Below, one piece after another: positions 42,940-53,098 of a stretch of 64,000 bases of DNA. The DNA is from an uncultured Eubacteriales bacterium (GTDB lineage: Bacteria > Bacillota > Clostridia > Oscillospirales > CAG-272), in NCBI GenBank assembly GCA_934393265.1, contig CAKRQL010000006.1, positions 62,001-126,000 on the forward strand. Reading direction: 5' to 3'. The position numbers and the translations under genes were made by a program. The notes under the pieces were generated by a model. The model had not been told where the DNA came from. It worked only from the letters and a program-made list of their open reading frames with translations, and searched no databases. Position 1 is the first letter of the stretch; every line of letters starts with the position of its first letter.

Positions 42940-45456
42940 ATGTTGAAAACGGATCTTTGCGGCGAATGGACCTTGATATCTCCCGACGGAAAAAAGCTCC
43001 CCGGACATGTGCCCGGGTGCGTACATACCGACCTGTTTTCTCTTCGCGAGCTGTATTTTGACCGCGGGGCGGACAAATGCGCCTTTATAGAGGACGGAGA
43101 CTGGACGTATGAGAGGCACTTCACCGCCGAAAAATATCCCGCCGGGGCAGAGCCGGTGCTTGTTTTCGAGGGTCTCGATACCTATGCGGAGATAATTCTG
43201 AACGGAAAGCGGCTCGGCTTTACCGATGACATGTTCATAAAGTACGAGTTTCCCGTCGACGGACTGCTCCTCCCGGGGGAGAACACCCTTACCGTGAAAT
43301 TCTCATCACCGACGCGCCGCGTCGCCGGGCTGCCTCCCCGTCCCGGAGCCTTTACGACGGAGAGACTCTATACACGGCGTATGCAGTGCACGTACGGCTG
43401 GGACTGGGTTGCCCGCTACGTGACCGAGGGAATATATCGCCCGGTGCGGCTCGAATACCGCGACCGGATGTATGTGAAAAACACTTATATAAATGCCCGC
43501 CCGGTGCTCTCGCCGTTTGCAGGCGCAGAGCTTTCCGCCTCCGGCTGTCCTGTACGGGCTGCGGCACAGATAAAGGTAAATATAAACTTCGGGCGGGTCG
43601 GCTCCGGCGGGCATTTTACATTCAGAATAATTTCTCCGGCGGGCGTCTGCGTTTTCTCCTCGGAGTTCTTCTCGGCAGAGGAGACGTATTTTGCGGAGAC
43701 AACCCTGCCGGATGCCGAGCTCTGGTATCCGAACGGATACGGTGCGCATCCGCTCTACACCATTGAGATACTGACCGACGGGGGCGAGAGATATACGGAG
43801 AGCTTCGGAATACGGAGCGCGGAGATACTTGAGCTGCCGGACGAGGCAGGGGGCGTGTATGAAAAATTCAGCGAATTTCTGCGTGAAAGCACCAGCGGAA
43901 GGCTGTATGACAAAAACAAGACGTCGCGCGGATTTATACCGACTGTAAACGGCGTGCCCGTGTTCTGCACAGGCGCGAACTGGGTCCCGTGCGAGGCGTT
44001 TCCGAGTGCGGAGACCGACGAGAAAATCCGCCTGATACTCGAGCGCGCGGCAGACGCCGGGGTGAACATGGTAAGAGTGTGGGGCGGCGGGCTTTTTGAG
44101 CGCGACTTCTTCTATTCCGAGTGCGACAGGCTCGGTATACTCGTGACGCAGGACTTCCTTATGGCGTGCGGCAGCTATCCTGAGGAGGATAAAGCTTTTA
44201 CGGATCACCTTTCGCAGGAGGCCGAGGATGCGGCGATCCGCCTCCGTAATCACCCGTCGCTCATCTGGTGGACCGGAGACAACGAAAACGCGGTTAACGG
44301 CTCGGATAACGACGAAGCATATCCCGGCAGAATTTCTGCCCGCCGGGCTATCGCCCCGGTGCTCGAGCGCCTTGACCCGAATCGCCGCTTCCTCCCGTCC
44401 TCTCCCTACGGCGGCGACAAATATTCCGGAAAGACCGTAGGCACGACGCACAATACTCACTATCTCGCGTGTCATATACTCCCGTATATAGAGGCCGGCA
44501 AATTTTCAGACTATCGCGCGGAGTATGAGGGTCTCGCCGCCCGCTTCATGGCGGAGGAGGCCGTGATGGGAGACGTCTCGGACAGAACGCTATTCGATAT
44601 TCTCCCGCCGGATAAGATACGCGACAGGGACTCGCTTCTCTATCACACGAAGGGAAATCCCGATCTCAGCCGCGAGCTTCTTGACTACACGGAGGATTTT
44701 GCAAAGGGGCTCTTAGGCGATTTTACGGACCCTGACGACCGCGCCTTCAAAATGAGATATATAGGATATGAGTGGACGCGTGTCTCGATTGAAACCATGC
44801 GCCGCCACCTCGGATATTGCTACGGCGATATAATATGGATGCTGAACGACTGCTGGCAGGCGACCGGCGGATGGGCGATGATAGACCACTCTCTGAGGGC
44901 AAAGGCAGGGCTGTATGCAATGCGTAACCTGTCCGGAGATATAGTGATTTCGTTCGGAATCGGCTCCGGCGCGCCGCTTGTCATTTCCAACAGCCGCCCG
45001 CATGGAATAAGCGTGCGTGTCCGCGTCTTCGGCATCTCGGGGGACATGAGCCGGGCAGAGCCGATTTACGAGTCGGTGTGCGCTCTCCCGCACGGTACGG
45101 AGGAGCTCCGAGTGCCGGGCACGGAAAAATACAGAACGCTTTACGCCGAGGCTGAGTGGGACGGCGGCAGCACGTTTACATATCTGACAGCCGGGACACC
45201 GACTCTTCGCGTGACCGACGAATACACCGCTCTGTCGCGGGAGACGGACGGGTGGCAGGAGCTTACCGTCACGGCGAAAAAGTATATCCACGCGCTTGAG
45301 GTCCCGTCCTCGGAGCTCTCCCCGGCAGAGTCCGGGACGGCAAGGCTCCCTGTGGCACCGCAGTACGCGCCGCTCCTCCCCGGGGAGAGCCGCACCTTCA
45401 GGCTCCCGGCAGGCGCCGACAGTACGGTGACGGCGTATACCTTGGCTAACGGATAA
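42940..45456 (+). CDS. Glycoside hydrolase family 2 protein, beta-mannosidase type
   Basis: 838 residues without signal peptide, so cytoplasmic. The N-terminal sugar-binding domain has GCVHTDLFSLRELYFDRG, and then RRMQCTYGWDWVARY, which is close to the mannosidase signature. The catalytic barrel has EAFPSAETDEKIRLILERAA and the acid/base region LIWWTGDNENAVNG (Glu near 446). A likely nucleophile Glu lies in RFMAEEAVMGDVS near 540. Beta-mannosidase is the best guess among family 2 activities. It would cut terminal beta-mannose from imported oligosaccharides. It is convergent with an AraC regulator that may control it. Confidence 0.87.
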   Translation: MLKTDLCGEWTLISPDGKKLPGHVPGCVHTDLFSLRELYFDRGADKCAFIEDGDWTYERHFTAEKYPAGAEPVLVFEGLDTYAEIILNGKRLGFTDDMFIKYEFPVDGLLLPGENTLTVKFSSPTRRVAGLPPRPGAFTTERLYTRRMQCTYGWDWVARYVTEGIYRPVRLEYRDRMYVKNTYINARPVLSPFAGAELSASGCPVRAAAQIKVNINFGRVGSGGHFTFRIISPAGVCVFSSEFFSAEETYFAETTLPDAELWYPNGYGAHPLYTIEILTDGGERYTESFGIRSAEILELPDEAGGVYEKFSEFLRESTSGRLYDKNKTSRGFIPTVNGVPVFCTGANWVPCEAFPSAETDEKIRLILERAADAGVNMVRVWGGGLFERDFFYSECDRLGILVTQDFLMACGSYPEEDKAFTDHLSQEAEDAAIRLRNHPSLIWWTGDNENAVNGSDNDEAYPGRISARRAIAPVLERLDPNRRFLPSSPYGGDKYSGKTVGTTHNTHYLACHILPYIEAGKFSDYRAEYEGLAARFMAEEAVMGDVSDRTLFDILPPDKIRDRDSLLYHTKGNPDLSRELLDYTEDFAKGLLGDFTDPDDRAFKMRYIGYEWTRVSIETMRRHLGYCYGDIIWMLNDCWQATGGWAMIDHSLRAKAGLYAMRNLSGDIVISFGIGSGAPLVISNSRPHGISVRVRVFGISGDMSRAEPIYESVCALPHGTEELRVPGTEKYRTLYAEAEWDGGSTFTYLTAGTPTLRVTDEYTALSRETDGWQELTVTAKKYIHALEVPSSELSPAESGTARLPVAPQYAPLLPGESRTFRLPAGADSTVTAYTLANG

Positions 45457-45485
45457 CAATCCGGAAAAAAGCAAAACAAAAAAGG

Positions 45486-45535
45486 AAAGCACGGTAAGGC
45501 GCCCCGGCTGTCCGGGCTCGTTATACCGTGCTTTT
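45486..45535. terminator. Bidirectional terminator between the glycosidase and araC
   Basis: AAAGCACGGTAA pairs with TTATACCGTGCTTT around an inner CCCCGG/CCGGG stem, with TTTTC on the plus strand side and CCTTTTTT on the minus strand side. It can serve both convergent genes. 45536-45659 has nothing else recognisable. Confidence 0.8.
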
Positions 45536-45659
45536 CATATTGAAGCTGTACCGAAGCTTATGCCGGAATTGATACACGCCACGCGGGCTTTCCGGGTTTT
45601 TCGGAGTGGTTCCCCGGTTTTTTGGGGGCTCCCTGTGCTTTTCGGGTGTAAGCTTGTCT

Positions 45660-46586
45660 TTACAGTCTCCTTTTTGACATCCGCTCGCTGTCGCGGTATG
45701 CCGCGGGGGTCATTCCGGTCGCCGTGGCAAAGGATTTTGTAAAGTGCGAGTTGTCATAAAACCCGAGCTCGTCGGAGATCGAGGTTATCGGCATATCGGT
45801 TGTTGCGAGGAGGTTCTTTGCCGCCTTTATGCGCTCATTCATTATAAAGCGTCGCGGGGGCATGCCTATTATATCGGTGAACTTGCGGATATAAGCCGAG
45901 CGGGAGAGGTGGGCAACGGCGGCTAATTCATCGGTCGGGAGCTTCGTGCGGTAGCGCTCGTAAATCATGGCGACGCTGTCGGCAAAGTATCTGTCGTTCT
46001 CGGTCTCGTCGTCCTGCAGCAGATCTGCCGCCTTCCCGTACTCCATACACATCTCGGATATTACAATCATAGTGTAGCAAGCCGCGAGCAGCTCGGTCTC
46101 CGGGCGGCTCTGGTCGATTCTCGACAGATCGTCGAGCTGTGAGGAGACCTTCGCTATCATCCTGTCGTCAAGTACAAGGTGGCGGAAGCTCCCGCCGCGC
46201 GCACGCATAAGCGGCTCGAGCTCAAACAGGGTCGAAAAATACGGCAGGGGCTCGAGCTCCGGGAGATATTTCTCAAAGAATTTCGGGTTGAATATAAAGT
46301 TGTAGACATTGAAATTTCCGGAGCTGCGGTAGGCGTGTCTGTGATTCGGAGGTATGACGAAAACATCGCCCTTGCTGACCTGATACGCCTTGTCCTCTAT
46401 GTAGTGCACGCCCTCGCCGGTAAGAACTATATTCATTTCGTAGAACGTGTGCGCGTGATAGCCTATATTGTGAGAGTACTCTATGTAGGTGCGCGATATC
46501 GTGTGCGACGGGCCGAATATGTTGTTGGTCTCATAGAGGGCTATGCGGTTCAGCCCTATGCTGTTCTGCGGTTTGATTTCTATCAT
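45660..46586 (-). CDS. AraC family transcriptional regulator with cupin sensor
   Basis: 308 residues. The N-terminal cupin fold has YHAHTFYEMNIVLTGEGVHYI and GDVFVIPPNHRHAYRS (about 42-85), which would bind a sugar or related effector. The C-terminal pair of helix-turn-helix motifs has ELAAVAHLSRSAYIRKFTDIIGMPP and ITSISDELGFYDNSHFTKSFATATG. Its location between a mannosidase-like enzyme and a divergent secreted hydrolase suggests control of glycan use. Confidence 0.92.
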   Translation of the reverse strand: MIEIKPQNSIGLNRIALYETNNIFGPSHTISRTYIEYSHNIGYHAHTFYEMNIVLTGEGVHYIEDKAYQVSKGDVFVIPPNHRHAYRSSGNFNVYNFIFNPKFFEKYLPELEPLPYFSTLFELEPLMRARGGSFRHLVLDDRMIAKVSSQLDDLSRIDQSRPETELLAACYTMIVISEMCMEYGKAADLLQDDETENDRYFADSVAMIYERYRTKLPTDELAAVAHLSRSAYIRKFTDIIGMPPRRFIMNERIKAAKNLLATTDMPITSISDELGFYDNSHFTKSFATATGMTPAAYRDSERMSKRRL

Positions 46587-46702
46587 TTAACGTCTCCTGT
46601 CGGTGCACTGTTGTAGCTATATTTACAAAAAAGACTGTACAGATTTGTTCAACATTTTAATCAGATACGGTTTTTACAATCAAAATGCACATTTTTACTT
46701 TG

Positions 46703-46731
46703 ATTATAGCATGTATGGGCAGTAAAATCAA
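46703..46731 (-). promoter_or_regulatory. araC promoter
   Basis: On the minus strand TTGATT (46726-46731) and a perfect TATAAT (46703-46708) are 17 bases apart. The leader is about 115 bases. It overlaps the probable promoter zone of the divergent secreted hydrolase (no clear plus-strand match found), so the regulator could act on both from here. Confidence 0.7.
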
Positions 46732-46788
46732 GACAGAAAAATAAGATTTTCATGAACTATTGTAAAAAAGTGTTTTTTGGAGGTAAAA

Positions 46789-49700
46789 ATGAAGAGAAAG
46801 ATCATATCCGCCGTTCTCGCGGCATTGATACTCGTTATGTCCGTTCCCTTCGGGGCTGCCTTTGCGTTCCCGCAGGCGGCGGATGAGGCGACGCCGGAGC
46901 CGGAGATACATGCCGTCTCCGCCTCGGTTCTCTCCAATGGGAGACTGCAGGTGACTGTGAACGCCGGTGACGGCGCGCTGGCCTTCCGGCTTTATACGAA
47001 ATCCGGGGACGGGGAGTGGGAGTTGCTCACATCGTCCGAATACCCGGTGCTCTTCGCCGAAAGCTATGACCCCGCTCTCCGCTATGCGGTCTCTACGGGT
47101 GGCGGCGAGAAGTGGACGGAGCTTGTCGAGGTTACCAGATTCTCGACCGGGACCGCGGAGGAGTACAACGCGGCAAATATTCTCGAGGGAAAGAGCTTCG
47201 TACCGACGTCTGCGGCACTCTCGTGGGTACACTCGGCAAATTACGGCTACGACAAGCTGACCGACGGTATATTCTATAAGACCGCCGAGGGCAGATTTTC
47301 GACAAAGGTAAGTGCCTCCGCGAACTTTGACGCGACGGTGGAGCTCGGCGGCGAATTTCTTATATCCGATATAAAGATATGGGACTTTACCGACTGGCAG
47401 AAGAACGCGCTGACAAACTGCGAATACGTGGGCTCGTCTCTTAAAATAGAGGTGCTCCGCGGCGGTGTGTCGACGGTAGTGTTCGAGGGTACGAATGCGG
47501 ATATTCTCACCCACAGAGTAGGTGAAAAGGACGCGGTGCGCGGCTGGTCGCTTTCATTCTTCGCGGGGCTCATAAAGGGCGACGCGATACGCATCTCCGC
47601 CCCGTCCCCCGTTCCCGATATGTCGATAAGCATACATGAGATAACCGTATCCGGCGTGAAGCTCCCGACGTCTGAGAGAGGCGAATGGGACGAGTGTGAC
47701 AACCTCTTCTCCGGGCTCACCTTTACCGCGGGCACCCGCGCGACGCCTCTTGCCTCCGCCGGCGGGTACAAGGCTCTGACCGACGGCGTATATGCACCGA
47801 TGCAGAACGGGAGCGAGCTCTCCGGGCACTTTGACCTCCGCTGTCAGACAAACGGTGAGAACGGAGTTATAGACGCCTGCCTTGATTTCGGCGAGACCGT
47901 CCGGCTCGATACTCTGAGGCTTTACGATGTCTGGACGTATGCGAAGATAGCCTTTTACGCGGGACAGGATATAACCGTCCGCGTCTGCCGCGACGGTGAG
48001 TGGAGCGACGCTATGAGCGTCACACTGACGAGCGGGGATGACGGAAATATCTACTCGACCTACCGCCGCCCGCTCCACGGCGCGAGCCGGGACCCCGTAA
48101 AGAATCAGTGGCTTGAATTTTCGCTTGGCGGCGTTACAGCCGAAAAGATTGAGATAATCTGTGAGCGTCCTGTCGAGACGCAGACGGGATACTATGAATT
48201 CGAGTGCTCGGGCGCGCGCTTCCGCGAGACCGGAAATGCCGTAGAGGCGGTTAATATCTTTGAGGGAAAGCAGTTCACTCACGGACCGCTCGCAACGAAG
48301 ATACAGGGCGGCACATCCGATTACTTCGTTCTGACCGACGGCGTATTTTCAAAGATGCAGTCGAACTCCTCCGGGACGGGGTATGATGAGGTCGGCGATT
48401 TCTCGAGAAGATGTCAGACGAACGGCAGCGGCGCGGGCAATGACTCGGCAATTGACGCCGTGATGGACCTCGGTCGCGCGGCATATATAAAGGAGCTCCG
48501 GCTCTACGACGTCGGCACATGGGGCGCCGTGGCAGCCTACGCCGGAAAATATATAACCGTCCGGGTATTCAACTACGGCGAGTGGTCGGAGGCTATGAGC
48601 GTCGAGCTCACCTCCGGGGCTGACGGTAATGTGAAGAACGAATACCGCCAGCCGAAGGGCACGCGCGACCCGGAGAAAAACCAGTGGCTCTCTTTCTCCC
48701 TCGGCGGTGTGCGCGCGGAGAGAATAGAGATAATCTGCCGCGAGAGCGTGACCGCAGGAAATGCGATAGCCTTCTATGAGTTTGAGGCTTACGGATACTT
48801 CGACAATACCGAGTCGGAGAGGAATATTCTCTCCGGCAGGAGCGTCACGTCCACCGCCGCGGCGAGCGGGGAAAACACTCTCGCGAATATCACCGACGGC
48901 AGCCTTACGACGCGGTTTGAGCCCGCGGGAGAGCTTAAAAACGGGTACTCGGTCGAAGCAGACCTCGGCTCGGCAAGACCGCTCTACACCCTGCGCGTGT
49001 ATGATTATCGCGCATCCGATGACCTCGTGGCAGGCGTCGCGGCGACAAGGAGCGATAAGACATACGTTGAAGTCCTGACGACCTCGGGCGAGTGGGTGAG
49101 GGTTGCAGACAGTGTGAGCCTCACAACCGAATTTTCGTCTACCGTATTCTATCTGTACGGCATAGTCGCAACAAAAATAAGAGTGGGATTTATGAACACG
49201 CAGACCTTTGACAACGGAAAGACTCCGCAGGCGTCGATATATGAGATAAGTTGCACCTCCTCGGCGGGAGACGCCGACAAGAGCGGAATGGTGAATGCCC
49301 TTGCCTCCGTCCCGGAGCTTGAGGACGGGGTGGACGCTCTCCGCGTCGCCTCTCACAAAGCCGCGATGAAGAGGTTCCGCTCCTACCTTATGGAGGAGGG
49401 TATCGGCGAAATTACGGCAGGCGTGTATGAAAAAGAGATAAGAAATTATGCGGCGTCGCTCGATGTTCACGCATGGCGCTGGTCTGTTACGAAGGCACCG
49501 ACCTGCAGTACAAAGGGGACGGAGCATGGCGTCTGCACCGCCTGCGGCGCGGAGCGCGACCGCGAGGTTATCTATGCCGCGGACGGCTCGTATCTTGTTT
49601 CATCAAGGCTCCCGGACGGGTATTTTAACGGAAAGAAGATAGTGACAATCGGCGACAGCATAACTGCCGGATATAACGCGCTGAAGGGCTACGGGCTGTA

Positions 49701-51279
49701 TCTTGAGAACCTTCTCGGCGCGAACGTCACAAACCTCGGAATAAGCGGCACCGTCCTCTGTGAGGGCGGGTACCGGACGACGAACCGCACCTTTACCGAG
49801 ACCAACATAGCAGGAGCTGACGTCGTCACCATTCTCCTCGGTGCCAACGACTGGGACGCCTGCCGTGTGGAGGACGCGGCAAAGGGAATATACACCCTCG
49901 GCGAGCCGGGTGAGACCTCTACAAAAACCTACCGCGGCTCGGTACGCGCCTATTGTGAGAAGATAAACGAGCTGAAAAAGACGGAGCAGTTCAGAAATAC
50001 GACCTTTATATTCATGACCCCGCTCCCGACCTCATGGTATAACGTCCACTCGCTCGGCACGGCGGAAAACTGGGACCAGGATAAGCTCAACAACACGGGG
50101 CACACCCTGCGTGAGTTCTGCGTAGCCCTTATCGAGGAGTGCGCGGCGGCGGGCGTCCCTGTGATAGACCTCAATCTTTACAGCGGTTTCTATTACAACT
50201 CGCCCGAGGACAACAATGTGGTAGAGCTGATAGCCGACGGCATACATCCGACGACCGCGGGGCAGGAATTCCTCTCCCATGCGGTAGCCGACGGCATTAT
50301 GAATAACTATCATTACGAGAGCCGCGGCGCGGACTGCAGCCACGATTACAGGGTGAACATAACCGCCCCCTCGGGCAGTGACGCGGGGAGCAATGAGTAC
50401 ATCTGCAGAAACTGCCATTACAGATATGTGGGCGAGTATGACCCGTTTGCCGACATAGTGACACTTGACAGGGTGTCCGCCGACAACCTCCTTCGCCATA
50501 CGGTGCTTGTCCCGGCGGACGGGAGAGTGAGCGGAATAAGCCTTGACGGGCGCGCGCTTGATCTCCCGGCTCTCCCGACGGTGAGCGAGGGCGGCGTCAC
50601 GTATTACGCCGTCGTATCGGAGGTTCTCCCCTCCGCCCCTCTCGGGGAACGGTGCGTCAGCCTCCGGCTCGTGAGCGGGGGAACGGAGCGTTCACGCGAG
50701 ATAAAATTCTCTCTTGCGGGCGACTATGACGATGTTGTGACCCTGCAGGCGGTGAGTGCCGAAAAGATCGCACACATGAAAGACGCTCTCCTTTATGTAA
50801 GAGCCGCGATGGACTTCTTCGGCACGGCGACAGATGAGAGCGCAAAGGCGATAAACGACATAATAGGCGCGGATTACGGAAAAGACCTGACGCCGGAGTC
50901 CGTCGGGCTCCCCGCCGCGACAAAGCGCGACAGCGGAAAAGCCGTGACCGGGGTATCGCTCAATATAGTCGGCGTACCGACCCTTGTGTTCTATGTTTCC
51001 TCGGATAACGCTGCTGTCGCGGAGAGCTTCCGCGTGACGGCAGACGGAAAAGAGGTAAAAACCTGCCGCACGGCGGTAGGAGATAGCGGCGCGAGGATAG
51101 AGGCGGAGTTTTCGCTTTCCGACCTTGCAAAAACGGTTTCGTTTACCTATACGGGCGCAGACGGTACGGTGCAGAGCGGTGAGTACAATCTCGCGGCATA
51201 TCTTGCGTCGGATGCCGCGTCCGCCGACGTAAATCTCTATGCGCTCGCGATTGCCGCAGGGAAGTATGCAAAGGGGTGA
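46789..51279 (+). CDS. Large secreted SGNH/GDSL hydrolase with four discoidin-like repeats
   Basis: 1,496 residues from the ATG with GGAGG upstream. A signal peptide (MKRKIISAVLAALILVMSVP then FGAAFA) is followed by four beta-sandwich modules that look like F5/8-type carbohydrate-binding domains, at about 125-285, 305-480, 490-670 and 685-825. The second and third are clearly duplicates (both have YDV, WLEFSLGGV or WLSFSLGGV, ERIEIIC). The catalytic SGNH domain is at about 945-1170 with IGDSITAGYN near 952, GANDWD near 1017 and DGIHPTTAGQEF near 1150. The rest is an Ig-like tail. No LPXTG, S-layer or dockerin motif is visible. Likely a glycan de-esterifying enzyme. Confidence 0.88.
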   Translation: MKRKIISAVLAALILVMSVPFGAAFAFPQAADEATPEPEIHAVSASVLSNGRLQVTVNAGDGALAFRLYTKSGDGEWELLTSSEYPVLFAESYDPALRYAVSTGGGEKWTELVEVTRFSTGTAEEYNAANILEGKSFVPTSAALSWVHSANYGYDKLTDGIFYKTAEGRFSTKVSASANFDATVELGGEFLISDIKIWDFTDWQKNALTNCEYVGSSLKIEVLRGGVSTVVFEGTNADILTHRVGEKDAVRGWSLSFFAGLIKGDAIRISAPSPVPDMSISIHEITVSGVKLPTSERGEWDECDNLFSGLTFTAGTRATPLASAGGYKALTDGVYAPMQNGSELSGHFDLRCQTNGENGVIDACLDFGETVRLDTLRLYDVWTYAKIAFYAGQDITVRVCRDGEWSDAMSVTLTSGDDGNIYSTYRRPLHGASRDPVKNQWLEFSLGGVTAEKIEIICERPVETQTGYYEFECSGARFRETGNAVEAVNIFEGKQFTHGPLATKIQGGTSDYFVLTDGVFSKMQSNSSGTGYDEVGDFSRRCQTNGSGAGNDSAIDAVMDLGRAAYIKELRLYDVGTWGAVAAYAGKYITVRVFNYGEWSEAMSVELTSGADGNVKNEYRQPKGTRDPEKNQWLSFSLGGVRAERIEIICRESVTAGNAIAFYEFEAYGYFDNTESERNILSGRSVTSTAAASGENTLANITDGSLTTRFEPAGELKNGYSVEADLGSARPLYTLRVYDYRASDDLVAGVAATRSDKTYVEVLTTSGEWVRVADSVSLTTEFSSTVFYLYGIVATKIRVGFMNTQTFDNGKTPQASIYEISCTSSAGDADKSGMVNALASVPELEDGVDALRVASHKAAMKRFRSYLMEEGIGEITAGVYEKEIRNYAASLDVHAWRWSVTKAPTCSTKGTEHGVCTACGAERDREVIYAADGSYLVSSRLPDGYFNGKKIVTIGDSITAGYNALKGYGLYLENLLGANVTNLGISGTVLCEGGYRTTNRTFTETNIAGADVVTILLGANDWDACRVEDAAKGIYTLGEPGETSTKTYRGSVRAYCEKINELKKTEQFRNTTFIFMTPLPTSWYNVHSLGTAENWDQDKLNNTGHTLREFCVALIEECAAAGVPVIDLNLYSGFYYNSPEDNNVVELIADGIHPTTAGQEFLSHAVADGIMNNYHYESRGADCSHDYRVNITAPSGSDAGSNEYICRNCHYRYVGEYDPFADIVTLDRVSADNLLRHTVLVPADGRVSGISLDGRALDLPALPTVSEGGVTYYAVVSEVLPSAPLGERCVSLRLVSGGTERSREIKFSLAGDYDDVVTLQAVSAEKIAHMKDALLYVRAAMDFFGTATDESAKAINDIIGADYGKDLTPESVGLPAATKRDSGKAVTGVSLNIVGVPTLVFYVSSDNAAVAESFRVTADGKEVKTCRTAVGDSGARIEAEFSLSDLAKTVSFTYTGADGTVQSGEYNLAAYLASDAASADVNLYALAIAAGKYAKG

Positions 51280-51281
51280 GT

Positions 51282-51470
51282 TACTTTCTTTGAGAAGAAA
51301 GTAGCCAAAGAAAGTCACTTTCTTTGGAAAGAAAGTAACCAAAGAAACTTTGTAGAAGGGTTATGAAAATTAACCGGCACAGCGCGTATTGCCTTCTTTG
51401 AAAAGAAAGTAACCAAAGAAAGTCACTTTCTTTGAAAAGAAAGTAACCAAAGAAACTTTGTAGAAAAGGT
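51282..51470. repeat. Two composite copies of a CTTTCTTTGAAAAGAAAG palindromic repeat
   Basis: The 44-base segments beginning at 51314 and 51422 (GTCACTTTCTTTG ... AACTTTGTAGAA) differ at about one base. Each is preceded by another partial copy of the palindrome, so there are four cores in all. The second pair is followed by TTTTTGC. The stretch to 51620 also holds a GGCAGCTTTCCCGTAAAGAGAGAGCTGCC hairpin (its arms, GGCAGCT and AGCTGCC, lie near 51498-51529) with a T-rich end, probably the terminator. Confidence 0.8.
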
Positions 51471-51620
51471 TTTTGCGGTTTAGTTATAAAAGAGTTTTGG
51501 GCAGCTTTCCCGTAAAGAGAGAGCTGCCCGTTTTCTTATGTCTTTTACAGTGGAATTAAAGGGTAAAGACGGGGGCGTGTACGGTTTTTGCCTTAACAGA
51601 GCAGGGCATTATATACCGTT

Positions 51621-52184
51621 TTACCTGAACAGCGGACGGAGCTGCGCGCCGTGCATTGCCCCGGCGAGGGCGTCCGGAATGAGAGTAAAGTCCGCGACGA
51701 GCGAATAAGGCTTTCCTACCGGGTCGTCCTGACACATCGGTACGAAAAAGACGGACTTTCTTGTCAGAAGTTTCCCGAGGTTCTGCAGGTTCTGCGACAT
51801 CGCGTCATTGGTCGCGAGCGCGATTATGAGCGGTCGGTCGGTGCGCAGGTGCGCCTTTGCCGCCATTGTGACGGCGGTATCGGTTATCCCGGACGCGAGC
51901 TTTGCGAGGGTATTGCCGGTGCAGGGGGCGATTATCAGCGCGTCGAGCGGGCTCTTCGGTCCGAGGGGCTCCGCCTCCCTGACCGTATCTATAATGTCCC
52001 GCCCGCATATCTTTTTTATTTCTTCGAGCCTCACCGCCGCTTTTCCGAAGCGGGTGTCGGTGTCGCGGACGTTGTCGCTCACTATCGGGACGAGGTCTGT
52101 GCCGAGCGCAGACAGGGCGCGCATCACATCGAGCGAGCGGGAGAGTGTGCAGTGAGAGCCGCAGAGGGCGTAGCCTACTTTCAT
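51621..52184 (-). CDS. dpaB: Dipicolinate synthase subunit B
   Basis: Flavoprotein-fold subunit of dipicolinate synthase (SpoVFB), which makes the spore-core chelator in the mother cell. 187 residues beginning MKVGYALCGSHCTLSRSLDV, with VPIVSD, IIAPCTGNTLAKLASGITD and FVPMCQDDPVGKPYSL as expected. The ATG overlaps the dpaA stop (ATGA). An upstream in-frame start (52247) would lie inside dpaA and is rejected. Confidence 0.95.
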   Translation of the reverse strand: MKVGYALCGSHCTLSRSLDVMRALSALGTDLVPIVSDNVRDTDTRFGKAAVRLEEIKKICGRDIIDTVREAEPLGPKSPLDALIIAPCTGNTLAKLASGITDTAVTMAAKAHLRTDRPLIIALATNDAMSQNLQNLGKLLTRKSVFFVPMCQDDPVGKPYSLVADFTLIPDALAGAMHGAQLRPLFR

Positions 52185-52963
52185 TCGTCGCCCTCCGCAT
52201 CCTCTCCGTCCCCGCTCCCGGCATAGCGCCGCAGGGCGAGAAGGCACAGGCGCGCCGCGCTCTCCGGATATTCCCGCGCGGGCAGGGACGGCAGTCGGAT
52301 AATATCCTCCCGCCCGGGGAAATTATCCCCGGAGGCGAGCTCTATGACGGTTACCCCGCGCGTGTCCGCCCCGTCCGTGAGGCAGGGGCACGGGGCGGTG
52401 TTTATGAATACATCTACCCCGGATAAATCATACACGGGGCTGCCGTATTCCCGGTATCTTGTAGCTATTCCGTATGCGCCGAGGGAGCGGCGCACCCCGG
52501 TGTCTGAGGTCCAGACGATAACGCGGGCACCGAGGAAGAGAAGTACACGGCAGAGCGATTTTCCGAGCCTGCCGTACCCGCATATACCGATCGTCATGTC
52601 GGGGAGCGCACGCCCGCCGACGGACAGAATATGACCGAGTGCCGCGAGGGTTGTAAGAGCGGTATTCCCGTCGGCAAAGGCGTCGTCGCGCGCGAGGTCG
52701 AGTATCTCCTGGTAGCCCGCCCTGCGCAGGGCGTCCGCCGCATGCACAGGAAGAGAATATCCGACGGCGAGGGCGCGCCCCTCGCCCCGTATCTGCTCGA
52801 CTGAGTCAAAGGCTTCATTGGTGCCGTTTATGTGTATTCCGTCGCGTGTGGACGGTATCGGAAGGAGCAGGACGGCGTCAAAGCCCCATGTCTCCCCGCC
52901 CTCGGAAATGAGGGAGGCGAGGCGGCGCATTCGCGCGTCCTGACCCCTGACGGTTATCTTCAT
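52181..52963 (-). CDS. dpaA: Dipicolinate synthase subunit A
   Basis: NAD(P)-type dehydrogenase-fold subunit (SpoVFA) that oxidises dihydrodipicolinate-derived substrate. 260 residues. The nucleotide-binding motif IGICGYGRLGKSLCRVL is near 145 and VDVFINTAPCPCL near 200. Homologues are about 290 residues, so this is a compact form. The product feeds the SpoVA channel encoded at 5-8 kb of this window. It is on the minus strand against most neighbours. No sigma-K promoter was identified. Confidence 0.93.
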   Translation of the reverse strand: MKITVRGQDARMRRLASLISEGGETWGFDAVLLLPIPSTRDGIHINGTNEAFDSVEQIRGEGRALAVGYSLPVHAADALRRAGYQEILDLARDDAFADGNTALTTLAALGHILSVGGRALPDMTIGICGYGRLGKSLCRVLLFLGARVIVWTSDTGVRRSLGAYGIATRYREYGSPVYDLSGVDVFINTAPCPCLTDGADTRGVTVIELASGDNFPGREDIIRLPSLPAREYPESAARLCLLALRRYAGSGDGEDAEGDE

Positions 52964-53098
52964 TTTTTGTCAATTGCTCCAGAGAGAGTGTGTGTACTGC
53001 GGCGGGGCGTGGCAAGCCCCGGAAGAATCCGGTATGCTGCCCGTTACCCGCCTGCCATCAGTATATGCCGCCCGCCCGCTTTGGTGGATAGCGGGGAG

